From BACL27 sp964203235 (GTDB lineage: Bacteria; Actinomycetota; Acidimicrobiia; Acidimicrobiales; Ilumatobacteraceae), in the NCBI GenBank assembly GCA_964203235.1, contig CAXNLE010000002.1, positions 682,001 through 746,000 of the forward strand: a stretch of DNA of 64,000 bases. The letters run 5' to 3'. The position numbers were made by a program, and so were the translations under genes. The notes beneath the pieces are model-generated. The model had not been told where the DNA came from. It did no database searches and worked only from the letters and a program-made list of their open reading frames with translations. Shown here piece after piece: positions 34,750 to 44,265 of this stretch. How positions within the stretch are numbered: position 1 is the first letter of the stretch; every line of letters starts with the position of its first letter.

Positions 34750-35934
34750 ATGATGGAACTAATTATCGGATTACTAGTAATTGTCGTTTTGGTCCTCGCC
34801 GTGATGGTGATGCGCCAAGGCAATAAATCAACTTTGCTACCAATAAACCCACAAAATTTCGATCAGGCCGCATTAGTTGATGCAGTACGCACAGCAGTTG
34901 ACGCACAAGTTGGTAAAGCGACGCAACAAGCTCTTGAAAATGTCAACTCTCAGATTGACCGCACGTATCAAGCACGTACACAAACTTTGACAACTGAAAC
35001 CAAAAGTCTTCTAGACCCGGTCGCAATTCAAATGAATGAACTTCGTAATGCTGTAACTGCATTGCAATCGAACTACACGAATACAGTCGGCGTAACCCAA
35101 ACCATCAGCAAGCAAATTGATTCGCTGAACCAAACAACTTCAGCACTTCAATCAGCACTCAAATCGTCAAGCGCCCGAGGCGCATGGGGTGAACAACAAT
35201 TGCGCAATGTGATTGAACTCGCTGGCATGTTGCCGTATTGCGATTTTCTTGAGCAAACAACCGTCACTAGCAACGACAAGACGCAACGCCCGGATGCGGT
35301 AATCAAATTGCCAAACGATGGATGTGTCGTAATCGACTCAAAGACTCCGCTTGATGCATATCTCAGAGCACAAGAAACATCTGACGTGACATTGCACCAA
35401 CAACTGCTCAATGAGCATGCCAAAGCACTTGCAGGTCATGCCAAAGTATTGGCTGACAAAAAATATTTTCAGCAGTTTGATCGCACACCTGAATACACGA
35501 TCATGTTTATTCCTGGTGAATCATTTTTGGCTGACGCGCTTCGCGCCGACGCAAGTTTGCTAGAAGTTGCGATGCGCAGTCGAGTCTTAATCGCTTCACC
35601 CGTTAACTTGTTGGCGCTTTTGCTTGCTGTTGCTAAAGGTTGGCAAGCATTTCAGATCGCCGAAAATGCCGAGAAAATAGCCGCGATTGGTCGCGAACTT
35701 TATGAGCGTGTTGACACCGTGCTTGAAAGTGTCGAAAAAACTGGGCGCGGTCTTGAGACTGCAATCGGTGCCTACAACAAGATGGTCGGCTCAATTGAAG
35801 GTCGAATGTTGTCAACACTTCGTAAATTCAAAGATGTTGGTGTGACATCCTCCGAACTCACAGAAATTTCAAACATCGAGTCGGCACCACGTCGGCTTTC
35901 AGCGCCAGAACACACGAAAGAACTTGGCAGTTGA
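34750..35934 (+). CDS. rmuC: DNA recombination protein RmuC homologue
   Basis: A 394-residue protein with an N-terminal membrane anchor (MMELIIGLLVIVVLVLAV), a coiled coil to about residue 130, and the RmuC nuclease-like domain: SSARGAWGEQQLRNVIELAGML, VVIDSKTPLDAY, EYTIMFIPGESFL and VLIASPVNLLALL. RmuC limits inversions and is nuclease-like by fold. ATG 34750 or 34753 is preferred; an upstream ATG at 34657 lies within the divergent gene. No clear ribosome binding site is visible. Confidence 0.92.
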   Translation: MMELIIGLLVIVVLVLAVMVMRQGNKSTLLPINPQNFDQAALVDAVRTAVDAQVGKATQQALENVNSQIDRTYQARTQTLTTETKSLLDPVAIQMNELRNAVTALQSNYTNTVGVTQTISKQIDSLNQTTSALQSALKSSSARGAWGEQQLRNVIELAGMLPYCDFLEQTTVTSNDKTQRPDAVIKLPNDGCVVIDSKTPLDAYLRAQETSDVTLHQQLLNEHAKALAGHAKVLADKKYFQQFDRTPEYTIMFIPGESFLADALRADASLLEVAMRSRVLIASPVNLLALLLAVAKGWQAFQIAENAEKIAAIGRELYERVDTVLESVEKTGRGLETAIGAYNKMVGSIEGRMLSTLRKFKDVGVTSSELTEISNIESAPRRLSAPEHTKELGS

Positions 35935-35971
35935 TTGGTTTGTCATTCGATTAATCGCTAGCATTATCTAA

Positions 35972-36121
35972 ATGATTTCAGCAGTTGTTTGGCACTGGTG
36001 GTTAGGGGCAGGTCTATTGATCGCCGGCATAGGCGCAGTTATTAGTGTCGTTTTGGGTTACATCAGCCAAGTAACAGCGCAGAAGTATCCAAACCGTCGA
36101 CAACGACAAGCACAAAAATAA
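35972..36121 (+). CDS. 49-residue single-pass membrane protein
   Basis: A short frame from ATG to TAA between rmuC and tilS encodes a 49-residue peptide: a Trp-rich start (VVWHWWLGAG), one hydrophobic span to about residue 31, and a basic C-terminus (PNRRQRQAQK). The positive-inside pattern suggests the C-terminus is cytosolic. It ends 13 bp before tilS. I do not recognise a family; codon style and the clean span and basic tail support coding. Confidence 0.6.
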   Translation: MISAVVWHWWLGAGLLIAGIGAVISVVLGYISQVTAQKYPNRRQRQAQK

Positions 36122-36134
36122 CTTAATTGGGCCA

Positions 36135-37025
36135 ATGACCGCCCGACTTATTCAACTAGAAAAACATCCTCTAGTTTTTGATTTGCTTGCGAAGTGCGAT
36201 TTTCCGTCATCTGGCACAAAAATCTCATGCGCCGTTTCGGGTGGTCCAGACAGCATGGCATTGCTGATTCTCGCTACTGCCTCCGCGTGTGAGGTAACAG
36301 CAATCCATGTTGACCACGCTCTAAGAACTGACTCAGAAAAAGAATCTGCAGTTGTAGAAAAACTTGCAACAGAACTCGGTGCACAATTTATCTCGCGAAC
36401 AATCAAGGTTGAGCAGGGCACCAATCTTGAGGCTCGCGCACGAACCGCCAGATACGAAGTTATGCCGCACGATGTAATGACTGGCCATACTGCCGATGAC
36501 CAAGCAGAAACAGTTCTAATTAATTTATTGCGCGGTGCCGGATTGTCAGGATTGTCCGGAATGCAACGTAATCAGCGCCACCCAATCTTGGCGCTTCGCA
36601 GAACTCAAACGCATCAGCTGTGTCGTGAACTCAAAATTGAAATCGTTGAAGATCCATCAAACATGGATCCGAAATTTCAACGTAATCGAATCCGTCACGA
36701 GTTAATCCCGCTGATGGACGCAATCTCGCAACGTGATGTGGCGGCAATACTTGATCGACAAGCCGACTTGTTTCGTGAAGATTCGATGCTGCTTGACGAC
36801 TTGGCCAAAAAAATTGACGTAACCGACGCAAAACTTCTTGCTGCTGCCCCGGTTGCTTTGGCGCGTCGCGCAATTAGGCAATGGCTTACCGAGATTTATC
36901 CACCAGATGCAGCGACAGTCGAACGAGTCTTAGAAGTTGCTCGGGGTACAACCTTGGCTTGCGAGATCGGCTCAAATCGCGAAGTGCGTCGAAGTCAACA
37001 GCACTTACAAATTTTCACAAAATAA
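36135..37025 (+). CDS. tilS: tRNA(Ile)-lysidine synthase
   Basis: A 296-residue PP-loop protein with SGGPDS at residues 35-40, HVDHALR, GHTADDQAETVLINLLRGAG and ALRRTQTHQLCRELKI with EDPSN downstream and RNRIRHELIPLM. TilS uses ATP and lysine to convert cytidine 34 of the CAU anticodon of tRNA-Ile to lysidine. The length is typical of the shorter actinobacterial form. The usual hpt/ftsH neighbours are not here; a 169-residue unknown follows. Confidence 0.94.
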   Translation: MTARLIQLEKHPLVFDLLAKCDFPSSGTKISCAVSGGPDSMALLILATASACEVTAIHVDHALRTDSEKESAVVEKLATELGAQFISRTIKVEQGTNLEARARTARYEVMPHDVMTGHTADDQAETVLINLLRGAGLSGLSGMQRNQRHPILALRRTQTHQLCRELKIEIVEDPSNMDPKFQRNRIRHELIPLMDAISQRDVAAILDRQADLFREDSMLLDDLAKKIDVTDAKLLAAAPVALARRAIRQWLTEIYPPDAATVERVLEVARGTTLACEIGSNREVRRSQQHLQIFTK

Positions 37026-37123
37026 TAAAAACAAAAACACCAAGCCAATTTGCTGTGGTAAAGTTATCGCTTGATGTTGGTCGTTTCTCAAGTAATTGGC
37101 ACATCTGAAACAAAGGTTTACTG

Positions 37124-37633
37124 ATGCCACCAAAACTTCGCGGTAAATGGGCCCTAGGTATCACGCCTCGTAATCTGACTTGGATTATTAAAGACAAACT
37201 TGCTGTCTGCGAGCGTCCTGGTGGATTTGGCACAAATCACCGAAGGGTCCGGCGTCAAGAAGAGATCATTTGGCTGCGCGAAAACGATTTTGGATTTGTG
37301 ATTTCAATCAGCGTCGCACCACACAATTTACACAGTTACGAAGAGTTACAAATGCCTTACAAGCACCGACCAATTGCCAACTCTGATGAGTTAGACCAAT
37401 GGTTAAAGGCGTTTTATACCGAACTTTCGGTGCTGATTCAAAGAGGTCTGAAAATCATTGTTCACGCTGAAGAGGTAAGCGAGCGGTTGCATGGTTTGAT
37501 GGGTGGATACATCAGATGGTCTGGTTTGGTAGATGACTCGGCGCAAGCAATAATTCTCACCGAAAGAATTGCTGGTCGGCAGTTAGACCCAAATTCTCGC
37601 GAACTAATTCTTCGCGTACACGAACTTCGCTAA
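37124..37633 (+). CDS. Dual-specificity-phosphatase-like protein lacking the catalytic Cys
   Basis: A 169-residue soluble protein. The segment from FVISISVAPHNLHSYEEL through GLKIIVHAEEVSERLHGLMG resembles a small protein tyrosine or dual-specificity phosphatase: GLKIIVH then A-x5-R at residues 114-121, where an active enzyme has HCx5R. Ala replaces the nucleophile at 115, so phosphatase activity is unlikely and a phosphate-binding or regulatory role is possible. Fold assignment is by eye from motif spacing and is tentative. It converges with the polyprenyl synthase gene. Confidence 0.7.
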   Translation: MPPKLRGKWALGITPRNLTWIIKDKLAVCERPGGFGTNHRRVRRQEEIIWLRENDFGFVISISVAPHNLHSYEELQMPYKHRPIANSDELDQWLKAFYTELSVLIQRGLKIIVHAEEVSERLHGLMGGYIRWSGLVDDSAQAIILTERIAGRQLDPNSRELILRVHELR

Positions 37634-37658
37634 AATTAAATTTCTGTCGAAACAATTT

Positions 37659-38642
37659 TTAACGAATAACCGACTCTAAAAGAATACGCGGTGCCAAGCG
37701 CATCGCAGTTGTCGCACTTGACGATGGCAATTTGTTGCACTCAGTTTCTGCAATTGATACATATTCAAGTGCAGTTTCGATCGCACTTGCAATGCCCGAA
37801 TTAGAACGAACGATTTGTAAAGCTTTATCACGCTCATCACTTGTGAACGGCTTACCGAGAAGATCTCTCAACTCAATTGCGTCAGTTGAATCTGACGACA
37901 ATGTCAATAGAACTGGCAACGTGTAGACACCCTCTTCCATGTCATGGCCAGCGCGTTTGCCGAGTTCACCATCAGTCGCGATTACATCCAAAATGTCGTC
38001 AACGATTTGAAACACCATGCCGTATGCGGAACCGTAACTTGTTAATGCGTCAACTATTTTTCGATCGTGCCCAGCAACGATCGCACCAATGCGAGCGGCT
38101 GTAGCAAACAATGACGCAGTCTTTCCTTCAATACTGACAAGATAAGACGGGATCGATCGAGAAACGTCATAAGTATGACGAAGTTCTTCGATCTGTCCTT
38201 CGCAAAGTCTGCCGATTGTCTGCGCAAGCAAAGTTACGACTTCAGTTCCGAGTGCAGCCGAAACCTCGGAAGCTTTCGCCAACATAAAATCTCCTGCGAG
38301 AATTGCTTGCAAATTTCCCCATCGTGCATTCACCGTGTCAACGCCACGCCGTGTCAGAGATTCATCCATCACATCGTCGTGATACAAAGAACCCAAATGC
38401 ACAAGTTCGCAGGCAATTGATCCTTGAATTACTTCGTCACTAACCGGTGATTCGTTTCCGACTTGAGCAGCAGCGATTGATAAAACTGGTCGCAATCTTT
38501 TGCCGCCGGCAATTATTAAATGCGACGCAAGCTCATTTAAGTGTGTATCTTTTGTCTGAACCGCATTACGTAATGCAAGATCAACGCGGTCACGATCCAA
38601 CGCCATAAACGGCAGAGAGAGCAAAGGCGACGCGGTGGCCAT
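37659..38642 (-). CDS. Trans-polyprenyl diphosphate synthase
   Basis: A protein of about 327 residues with both Asp-rich motifs of long-chain polyprenyl synthases: LYHDDVMDES (first) and FQIVDDILD (second), plus GGKRLRPVL at the N-terminus. It condenses isopentenyl diphosphate onto an allylic primer to make the quinone side chain (hepta- to nonaprenyl). Chain length cannot be read confidently. ATG 38642 is taken; a GTG at 38648 is two codons upstream. It is divergent from clpC across about 150 bp. Confidence 0.92.
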   Translation of the reverse strand: MATASPLLSLPFMALDRDRVDLALRNAVQTKDTHLNELASHLIIAGGKRLRPVLSIAAAQVGNESPVSDEVIQGSIACELVHLGSLYHDDVMDESLTRRGVDTVNARWGNLQAILAGDFMLAKASEVSAALGTEVVTLLAQTIGRLCEGQIEELRHTYDVSRSIPSYLVSIEGKTASLFATAARIGAIVAGHDRKIVDALTSYGSAYGMVFQIVDDILDVIATDGELGKRAGHDMEEGVYTLPVLLTLSSDSTDAIELRDLLGKPFTSDERDKALQIVRSNSGIASAIETALEYVSIAETECNKLPSSSATTAMRLAPRILLESVIR

Positions 38643-38792
38643 ATCCACAGGCTAGGAGAAGTGCCTTGTGAAACTAGCGCTTTAGCGTCGCGCGTCACAT
38701 CTACAAATCTTTCACAATTACGGGCGTCGTAATCCGCCACACACTCACCGATACACTTTAGGAAAGTTCACTGACACATAAGGCGGTCAAAG

Positions 38793-41327
38793 TTGTTCGA
38801 ACGGTTTACAGATAGGGCACGCAGGGTCGTTGTTCTCGCCCAAGAAGAAGCTCGCCTGCTCAATCACTCATATATCGGCACTGAGCACATTCTGCTTGGC
38901 TTGATTCACGAGGGCGAAGGCGTCGCAGCCAAAGGTCTTGAAGCACTTGGCATCTCACTTGAAGCGGTGCGTGCACAAGTCGAAGAAATTATTGGTCAGG
39001 GCGGATCATCACCATCTGGTCATATACCTTTTACGCCTAGAGCGAAAAAAGTTCTTGAACTGTCATTGCGCGAAGCTCTTCAACTAGGGCACAACTACAT
39101 CGGCACCGAACATATTTTGCTTGGCTTGATTCGCGAAGGCGAAGGAGTCGCAGCACAGGTTCTTGTAAAACTCGGTGCAGACCTTGGTCGAGTTCGCCAG
39201 CAAGTGATTCAACTACTTAGTGGTTACCAAGGCCCTGGCGGTAAAGCCGAAGGCGAAGCACCTGGTGCAAAAGACACACCTCAAGAAAAAGGTGGCAGCC
39301 AGATTCTCGATCAGTTCGGTCGCAACTTGACCCAACTTGCCCGCGACAAAAAACTTGACCCAGTTATTGGACGCCAAAAAGAGATGGAACGCGTTATGCA
39401 GATTCTTTCTCGACGCACCAAGAACAACCCAGTATTAATCGGCGAACCGGGTGTAGGTAAGACCGCGATTATTGAAGGCCTCGCACAAAAGATCGTCGCC
39501 AACGAAGTTCCTGAAACATTGACTAACAAACAGTTGTACACACTCGACCTTGGCGCACTCGTTGCAGGAAGTAGATACCGCGGAGATTTTGAAGAACGTC
39601 TCAAAAAAGTTCTCAAAGAAATCAAAACTCGTGGTGACATAATTTTGTTCATTGACGAAATTCATACACTTGTTGGTGCAGGTGCCGCCGAAGGCGCAAT
39701 TGATGCAGCGTCAATTCTCAAGCCGATGCTTGCTCGTGGCGAACTTCAAACAATTGGAGCGACAACACTCGACGAATTCCGCAAACATTTCGAAAAAGAT
39801 GCCGCGCTTGAACGCCGGTTTCAACCAGTCAAGGTAGATGAGCCATCAGTTGCCCACACGATTGAAATCTTGAAGGGAATTCGCGACAAATACGAAACTC
39901 ATCACCGAGTAACGATCACCGATCAGGCGCTCGTTTCGGCAGCAAACCTTGCCGATCGTTACATCTCTGATCGGTTCTTGCCAGACAAGGCAATCGATCT
40001 AATTGACGAAGCCGGAAGTCGCCTGCGCATAAAGCGAATGACAACTCCACCTGATCTTAAAGAAATCGAAAACAAAATCAACGATGTTCAAGAAGCAAAG
40101 AAGAAGGCTGTCGAAGAACAAAGATTTGAAGAAGCGGGTCGTCTGCGCGATCAAGAGCGAACACTGCTTGAAGAGCGTTCACAAAAAGAAGTTGATGTTA
40201 AAGCTCAAGGCATTGATCTTTTCGACGAAGTTAGCGAAGAATCAATCGCTGAAGTGTTAAGTATGTGGACAGGTATTCCGGTGTTCAAACTCACTGAAGA
40301 AGAGACCGCCAAATTGCTCAACATGGAAGGCGAACTTCACAAACGAATCATCGGCCAAGAGAACGCAATCAAAGCAGTCAGCCAAAGTATTCGTCGTACT
40401 CGTGCCGGACTCAAAGACCCAAAACGTCCGAGTGGTTCTTTTATTTTCCTTGGGCCAACTGGTGTTGGTAAAACTGAACTCGCCAAAACACTTGCCGAAT
40501 TTCTATTTGGTGATGAAAACGCACTGATTGCTCTTGACATGAGTGAATACATGGAGAAGCACACAGTCAGTCGCCTTGTTGGTTCGCCTCCTGGATACGT
40601 TGGCTACGAAGAGGGCGGTCAACTTACCGAGGCTGTTCGTCGCAAGCCGTTCTCGGTTGTGTTGTTTGATGAGATTGAAAAAGCACACCCTGACGTATTT
40701 AATACGCTGTTACAAATTCTTGAAGAAGGTCGTTTGACCGACGCACAAGGTCGTAGCACTGACTTTAGAAACACTGTTTTGATTATGACTTCCAACTTAG
40801 GCACGCAAGACTTGCGCAAAGCCAATGTTGGTTTCGGCAAAAACGATGAAGCGCTTTCATACGCTCGAATGCAAGAAAAAGTCAACGAGGCTCTCAAAGT
40901 TCAATTTAAGCCTGAGTTTCTTAACCGCATTGACGAAGTGATCGTGTTCCATGAACTTGCGATGGCTGAAGTAGTGCAAATGGTTGACTTGATGAGCAAG
41001 CGTTTGACCGGCCAACTTGAAGGTCTTGGGCTCGGGTTTGAACTCACAGAAGCTGCCAAGGGCCTTCTTGCCAAGCGTGGTTATGATCCACAACTCGGCG
41101 CACGACCACTTCGTCGAGCGTTGCAACGATTCATCGAAGACCCTCTTTCGGAGAAGTTGCTACTAAAAGAGTTTCATGCCGGTGAAATAATTGTTGTCGG
41201 CGTTGAAGACGATCCTGATCAAAAAGATGAACAACGATTCACCTTTAAAGCTGTCGAAGGCTTTGTGCCACCGAGTGCAGTAGTTCTCGCTGGCGCTGGT
41301 GACGCAACACCATCTACAACCGAGTGA
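38793..41327 (+). CDS. clpC: ClpC, AAA+ unfoldase of the Clp protease
   Basis: An 844-residue class I Clp ATPase: two Clp-N repeats (about 1-145), first AAA with Walker A GEPGVGKT at 217-224 and DEIHTLVGAGAAEGAID, a UVR-like middle (KKAVEEQRFEEAGRLRDQE), second AAA with GPTGVGKTEL and LFDEIEKAHPDVFN, and a D2-small domain. It unfolds substrates for ClpP. The start is a TTG after AAGGCGG. The C-terminal tail after residue 810 is Pro/Ala-rich. No obvious ClgR operator was seen in the gap upstream. Confidence 0.97.
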   Translation: MFERFTDRARRVVVLAQEEARLLNHSYIGTEHILLGLIHEGEGVAAKGLEALGISLEAVRAQVEEIIGQGGSSPSGHIPFTPRAKKVLELSLREALQLGHNYIGTEHILLGLIREGEGVAAQVLVKLGADLGRVRQQVIQLLSGYQGPGGKAEGEAPGAKDTPQEKGGSQILDQFGRNLTQLARDKKLDPVIGRQKEMERVMQILSRRTKNNPVLIGEPGVGKTAIIEGLAQKIVANEVPETLTNKQLYTLDLGALVAGSRYRGDFEERLKKVLKEIKTRGDIILFIDEIHTLVGAGAAEGAIDAASILKPMLARGELQTIGATTLDEFRKHFEKDAALERRFQPVKVDEPSVAHTIEILKGIRDKYETHHRVTITDQALVSAANLADRYISDRFLPDKAIDLIDEAGSRLRIKRMTTPPDLKEIENKINDVQEAKKKAVEEQRFEEAGRLRDQERTLLEERSQKEVDVKAQGIDLFDEVSEESIAEVLSMWTGIPVFKLTEEETAKLLNMEGELHKRIIGQENAIKAVSQSIRRTRAGLKDPKRPSGSFIFLGPTGVGKTELAKTLAEFLFGDENALIALDMSEYMEKHTVSRLVGSPPGYVGYEEGGQLTEAVRRKPFSVVLFDEIEKAHPDVFNTLLQILEEGRLTDAQGRSTDFRNTVLIMTSNLGTQDLRKANVGFGKNDEALSYARMQEKVNEALKVQFKPEFLNRIDEVIVFHELAMAEVVQMVDLMSKRLTGQLEGLGLGFELTEAAKGLLAKRGYDPQLGARPLRRALQRFIEDPLSEKLLLKEFHAGEIIVVGVEDDPDQKDEQRFTFKAVEGFVPPSAVVLAGAGDATPSTTE

Positions 41328-42133
41328 GTCAAAGCGTGCCAAGCGCGCGTCGTCGACTCGCCTACTTGCGAGTGTCACTGGGTTTCTTCGGAATTTTCGC
41401 GCTCACTGGGTGTCAAGTTGATTCTGTAGTCACTTTAGATGTAGGGCAAACCGGGTCTGGAGTATTAACCGTGAGCATGACGGCTGATAAACAAGTAGTC
41501 GACCAAACACCACGCCTGATTTCTGCGTTTCGATTCGAAGACGCGACTGCTGCAGGCTGGGTGGTTTCTGGGCCTAACGTCACTGCTGATGGTGGCATCC
41601 AAATTTCGATCAGCCATGCGTTTAGTGATCTTGACCAGGCGTCACAATTGTTCACTCAACTCGGAAGCACAAGCGGCCCATTTAAACAATTTTCAATCAC
41701 CCGCAAGGGAAGTCTCAATAATTCAACTTATAAATTGGACGGTGTTTTGCAAGTTGATGGTGGACTTGCGGCGTTCTCTGATCCTGAACTGTTAAAAGTT
41801 CTTGGCGCTGAGCCATTCGCTCAAAATCTTCAACTTGCAAATACTGATCTATCTAGTGCAATGAACATTGATTTTGTCGCAAAACTTCCCGGCAAAACAC
41901 AGCAATCAACTGGCTTGGTCACCGACAATATTGTTACTTGGCAAGTGCCACTTGATGGCAGTGCGCTATCAGTGACGTATACGTCAAAAAACACAGCAAT
42001 AAGGGCAATCGCGGCCCAATTTACATCGCTGTTTTTTAAACTTCTTCTTATACTTTGGCTCGTCGGTATGACGATAACAATCCTGACGATTGCTTACAAA
42101 CGCAGAGGTGAACTCCGCACACCCACCGAATAA
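41324..42133 (+). CDS. LppM-like lipoprotein with C-terminal membrane span
   Basis: A 269-residue protein. The N-terminus has basic residues, a hydrophobic core and a lipobox-like IFALTGC with Cys for lipidation. The ectodomain includes VDSVVTLDVGQTGSGVLTVS and KTQQSTGLVTDNIVTWQVPL, resembling the LppM domain of mycobacterial lipoproteins. A single span (LLILWLVGMTITILTIAY) precedes a basic tail. It overlaps clpC by GTGA and lies before radA. It is anchored at the outer face of the cytoplasmic membrane; the role is unknown. Confidence 0.8.
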   Translation: MSQSVPSARRRLAYLRVSLGFFGIFALTGCQVDSVVTLDVGQTGSGVLTVSMTADKQVVDQTPRLISAFRFEDATAAGWVVSGPNVTADGGIQISISHAFSDLDQASQLFTQLGSTSGPFKQFSITRKGSLNNSTYKLDGVLQVDGGLAAFSDPELLKVLGAEPFAQNLQLANTDLSSAMNIDFVAKLPGKTQQSTGLVTDNIVTWQVPLDGSALSVTYTSKNTAIRAIAAQFTSLFFKLLLILWLVGMTITILTIAYKRRGELRTPTE

Positions 42134-42146
42134 TATTGTTCACGAA

Positions 42147-43517
42147 ATGGTAAAACTTCGCACCGTATATAGATGCACCGACTGCGGAGCGGCAGTACCA
42201 AAATGGGCGGGGCGATGTGGCTCATGTGGTTCATGGAACAGCCTTGTCGAAGATGTCGAAGGTGACGATGAAATTATTTCAATCGCAACCGGTATGGCGT
42301 TGGTACCAGCTGGCATACCAAAGCCGATTGACTCTTTGGACGCAACAATTTCTAAGCCCCAAACAACTGGTGTTGAAGAACTCGATCGAGTACTTGGTGG
42401 CGGGCTCGTGCCTGGTTCTGTCACTCTCTTGGGCGGTGAGCCAGGCATCGGCAAATCAACTTTGCTGTTACAACTTCTCGCTGCATGGTCTGGCCGAACA
42501 CTTTATGTAACTGCCGAAGAAAGTGCCCAACAGGTGCACATGCGTGCCGAGCGACTCAACGCAATCAAGCCAGATTTATGGCTCGTCGCAGAAATGTCGC
42601 TAAACAACATCATTAAATCAATTGATCAAGTTGAGCCACAACTAGTCATAATCGACAGTATTCAAGCGATCGCCGACCCGCTCTTAAACTCTGCGCCCGG
42701 TTCGGTTTCACAAGTTCGAGGTTGCGCGCATCGACTTGTTCAAGAGGCCAAGGCCCGCGATCTGCCAATTGTTTTGGTTGGTCATGTCACTAAAGAAGGT
42801 GGACTCGCTGGGCCGCGTGTGCTTGAACATGTAGTTGACACTGTTTTATCTTTCGAAGGTGAACGTCATCATGCTTTGCGTTTATTGCGTGCGGTCAAAC
42901 ATCGTTTCGGTTCAACTAACGAACTTGGCTTATTTGAAATGACCGAGATGGGCTTACGCAGTGTGCCCGACGCCAGTAAATTATTTTTAGCAGACCGCCG
43001 AGCAGGTGTGCCTGGTTCAATCGTTGTACCAACACTTGAAGGGCATCGACCGCTACTTGTTGAAGTACAAGCATTAACCAACCTTTCGCCATCACATGTT
43101 TCTCCACGACGGTCAGCCCAAGGTGTTGACTCAGGGCGACTAGCAATGTTGCTCGCAGTTCTCGAGCGGCGAGCCAATGTCAACTTGTCGCAGCACGAAG
43201 TCTTTGTATCCGTTGTGGGTGGTGTCAAACTTGGTGAGCCTGGTGCAGATCTCGGTTTATGTTTAGCTCTTGTTTCAGCGTCTACAGATCGACCACTGGC
43301 AGAAAACTTAGTTGCGTGCGGCGAAGTTGGCTTAGCGGGCGAATTGCGCCAAGCCAGCAACACTGCGCGACGGCTTGGCGAGGCGGCGCGATTAGGTTTC
43401 ACCCGAGCAATTATTCCGGCGAGCAGTGCTGTCGATATAAATATTTCTGGCATCAAACTTGAACCAGCGCACACAGTTGCTGAGGCTCTAGCACTTGCAG
43501 GTTTATCAATCAACTAG
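42147..43517 (+). CDS. radA: DNA repair protein RadA
   Basis: A 456-residue protein with the RadA domain order: N-terminal four-Cys zinc motif (CTDCGAAVPKWAGRC then CGSC), RecA-like ATPase with GGEPGIGKSTLLLQL, VIIDSIQ, the RadA-specific KxRFG motif as KHRFG, and a C-terminal Lon-like domain (GVKLGEPGADLGLCLALVS). It promotes branch migration in recombination. ATG 42147 (MVKLRTVYRC) is preferred over an ATG at 42090 that overlaps the lppM-like gene. Confidence 0.96.
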   Translation: MVKLRTVYRCTDCGAAVPKWAGRCGSCGSWNSLVEDVEGDDEIISIATGMALVPAGIPKPIDSLDATISKPQTTGVEELDRVLGGGLVPGSVTLLGGEPGIGKSTLLLQLLAAWSGRTLYVTAEESAQQVHMRAERLNAIKPDLWLVAEMSLNNIIKSIDQVEPQLVIIDSIQAIADPLLNSAPGSVSQVRGCAHRLVQEAKARDLPIVLVGHVTKEGGLAGPRVLEHVVDTVLSFEGERHHALRLLRAVKHRFGSTNELGLFEMTEMGLRSVPDASKLFLADRRAGVPGSIVVPTLEGHRPLLVEVQALTNLSPSHVSPRRSAQGVDSGRLAMLLAVLERRANVNLSQHEVFVSVVGGVKLGEPGADLGLCLALVSASTDRPLAENLVACGEVGLAGELRQASNTARRLGEAARLGFTRAIIPASSAVDINISGIKLEPAHTVAEALALAGLSIN

Positions 43518-43527
43518 CGTTAAACCA

Positions 43528-44265
43528 ATGCGAAGCGTGCTGATCGTGCCAACCTATAACGAAGCCGCGAACATTGAACGGTTTTTAACCCAAGTTCGCA
43601 CCGATGCACCGAATACAGAAATTTTGGTAGTTGATGACAACAGTCCAGATCAGACAGCTAAAATTGCGGAGAGTACGGCCACGAAACTTGGTTCAATAAA
43701 AGTGCTTAATCGAACTAGCCAACGCGGATACGCTGCAGCCAGTCGCGAGGCAATGCTTAAAGCCATCGAAAGCGGATACGACGTGATCGCCACAATGGAT
43801 GCCGATTTTTCGCACGACCCAAAAGTTCTCACAAAACTTATTTCGTTAGTCGACGCAAATACAGCTCTGGTTATTGGCTCAAGATACGTGCCAGGTGGCG
43901 GAGTTACAAATTGGCCGTTGTTTAGGCGCTTATTGTCAAAATGGGGCAATACATACACGGCATTTTGTCTGCGCCTAAAAATTAAAGACTGTACTTCGGG
44001 CTTTCGCGCATACTCAACAGCAAGTCTGAAGGATATTGATCTTGCAAACCTGACGGCGGATGGCTATGCATTTCTTTCTGAGATGGCATTTGTGATTTCG
44101 CGCAAGAAACTCGGCTCAATAGTTGAATCACCAATTGTGTATGTCGACCGAGCATTTGGTGACTCAAAGATGAACACCCGAATTATGCGCGAGTCGATGG
44201 TGCTGGTGACTCGCTGGGGTTTCGCACTACGCACAGGTATCGGCCGTAAACACTTACCGCGCTAG
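43528..44265 (+). CDS. Polyprenol-monophosphomannose synthase-like GT2
   Basis: A 245-residue family 2 glycosyltransferase of the Dpm1/Ppm1 type: VLIVPTYNEAANIERFL, VVDDNSPDQTA, ATMDADFSHDPKVL, VIGSRYVPGG and KDCTSGFRAYS. It should transfer mannose from GDP-mannose to polyprenyl phosphate, supplying extracytoplasmic mannosyltransferases. ATG 43528 is 10 bp after radA; an earlier ATG at 43495 overlaps radA. No C-terminal membrane domain is present. Its 3' end overlaps the convergent SARP-like gene by 12 bp. Confidence 0.9.
   Translation: MRSVLIVPTYNEAANIERFLTQVRTDAPNTEILVVDDNSPDQTAKIAESTATKLGSIKVLNRTSQRGYAAASREAMLKAIESGYDVIATMDADFSHDPKVLTKLISLVDANTALVIGSRYVPGGGVTNWPLFRRLLSKWGNTYTAFCLRLKIKDCTSGFRAYSTASLKDIDLANLTADGYAFLSEMAFVISRKKLGSIVESPIVYVDRAFGDSKMNTRIMRESMVLVTRWGFALRTGIGRKHLPR

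Noticed and set aside
38649..38792. ClgR or HAIR-type operators between the polyprenyl synthase gene and clpC
   Set aside because: Looked for inverted repeats in the divergent gap; none convincing by eye.
42869..43513. 214-codon open frame antisense to radA
   Set aside because: Lies wholly inside radA, is rich in Ser, Thr, Ala and Arg, and shows no domain; radA is certain.
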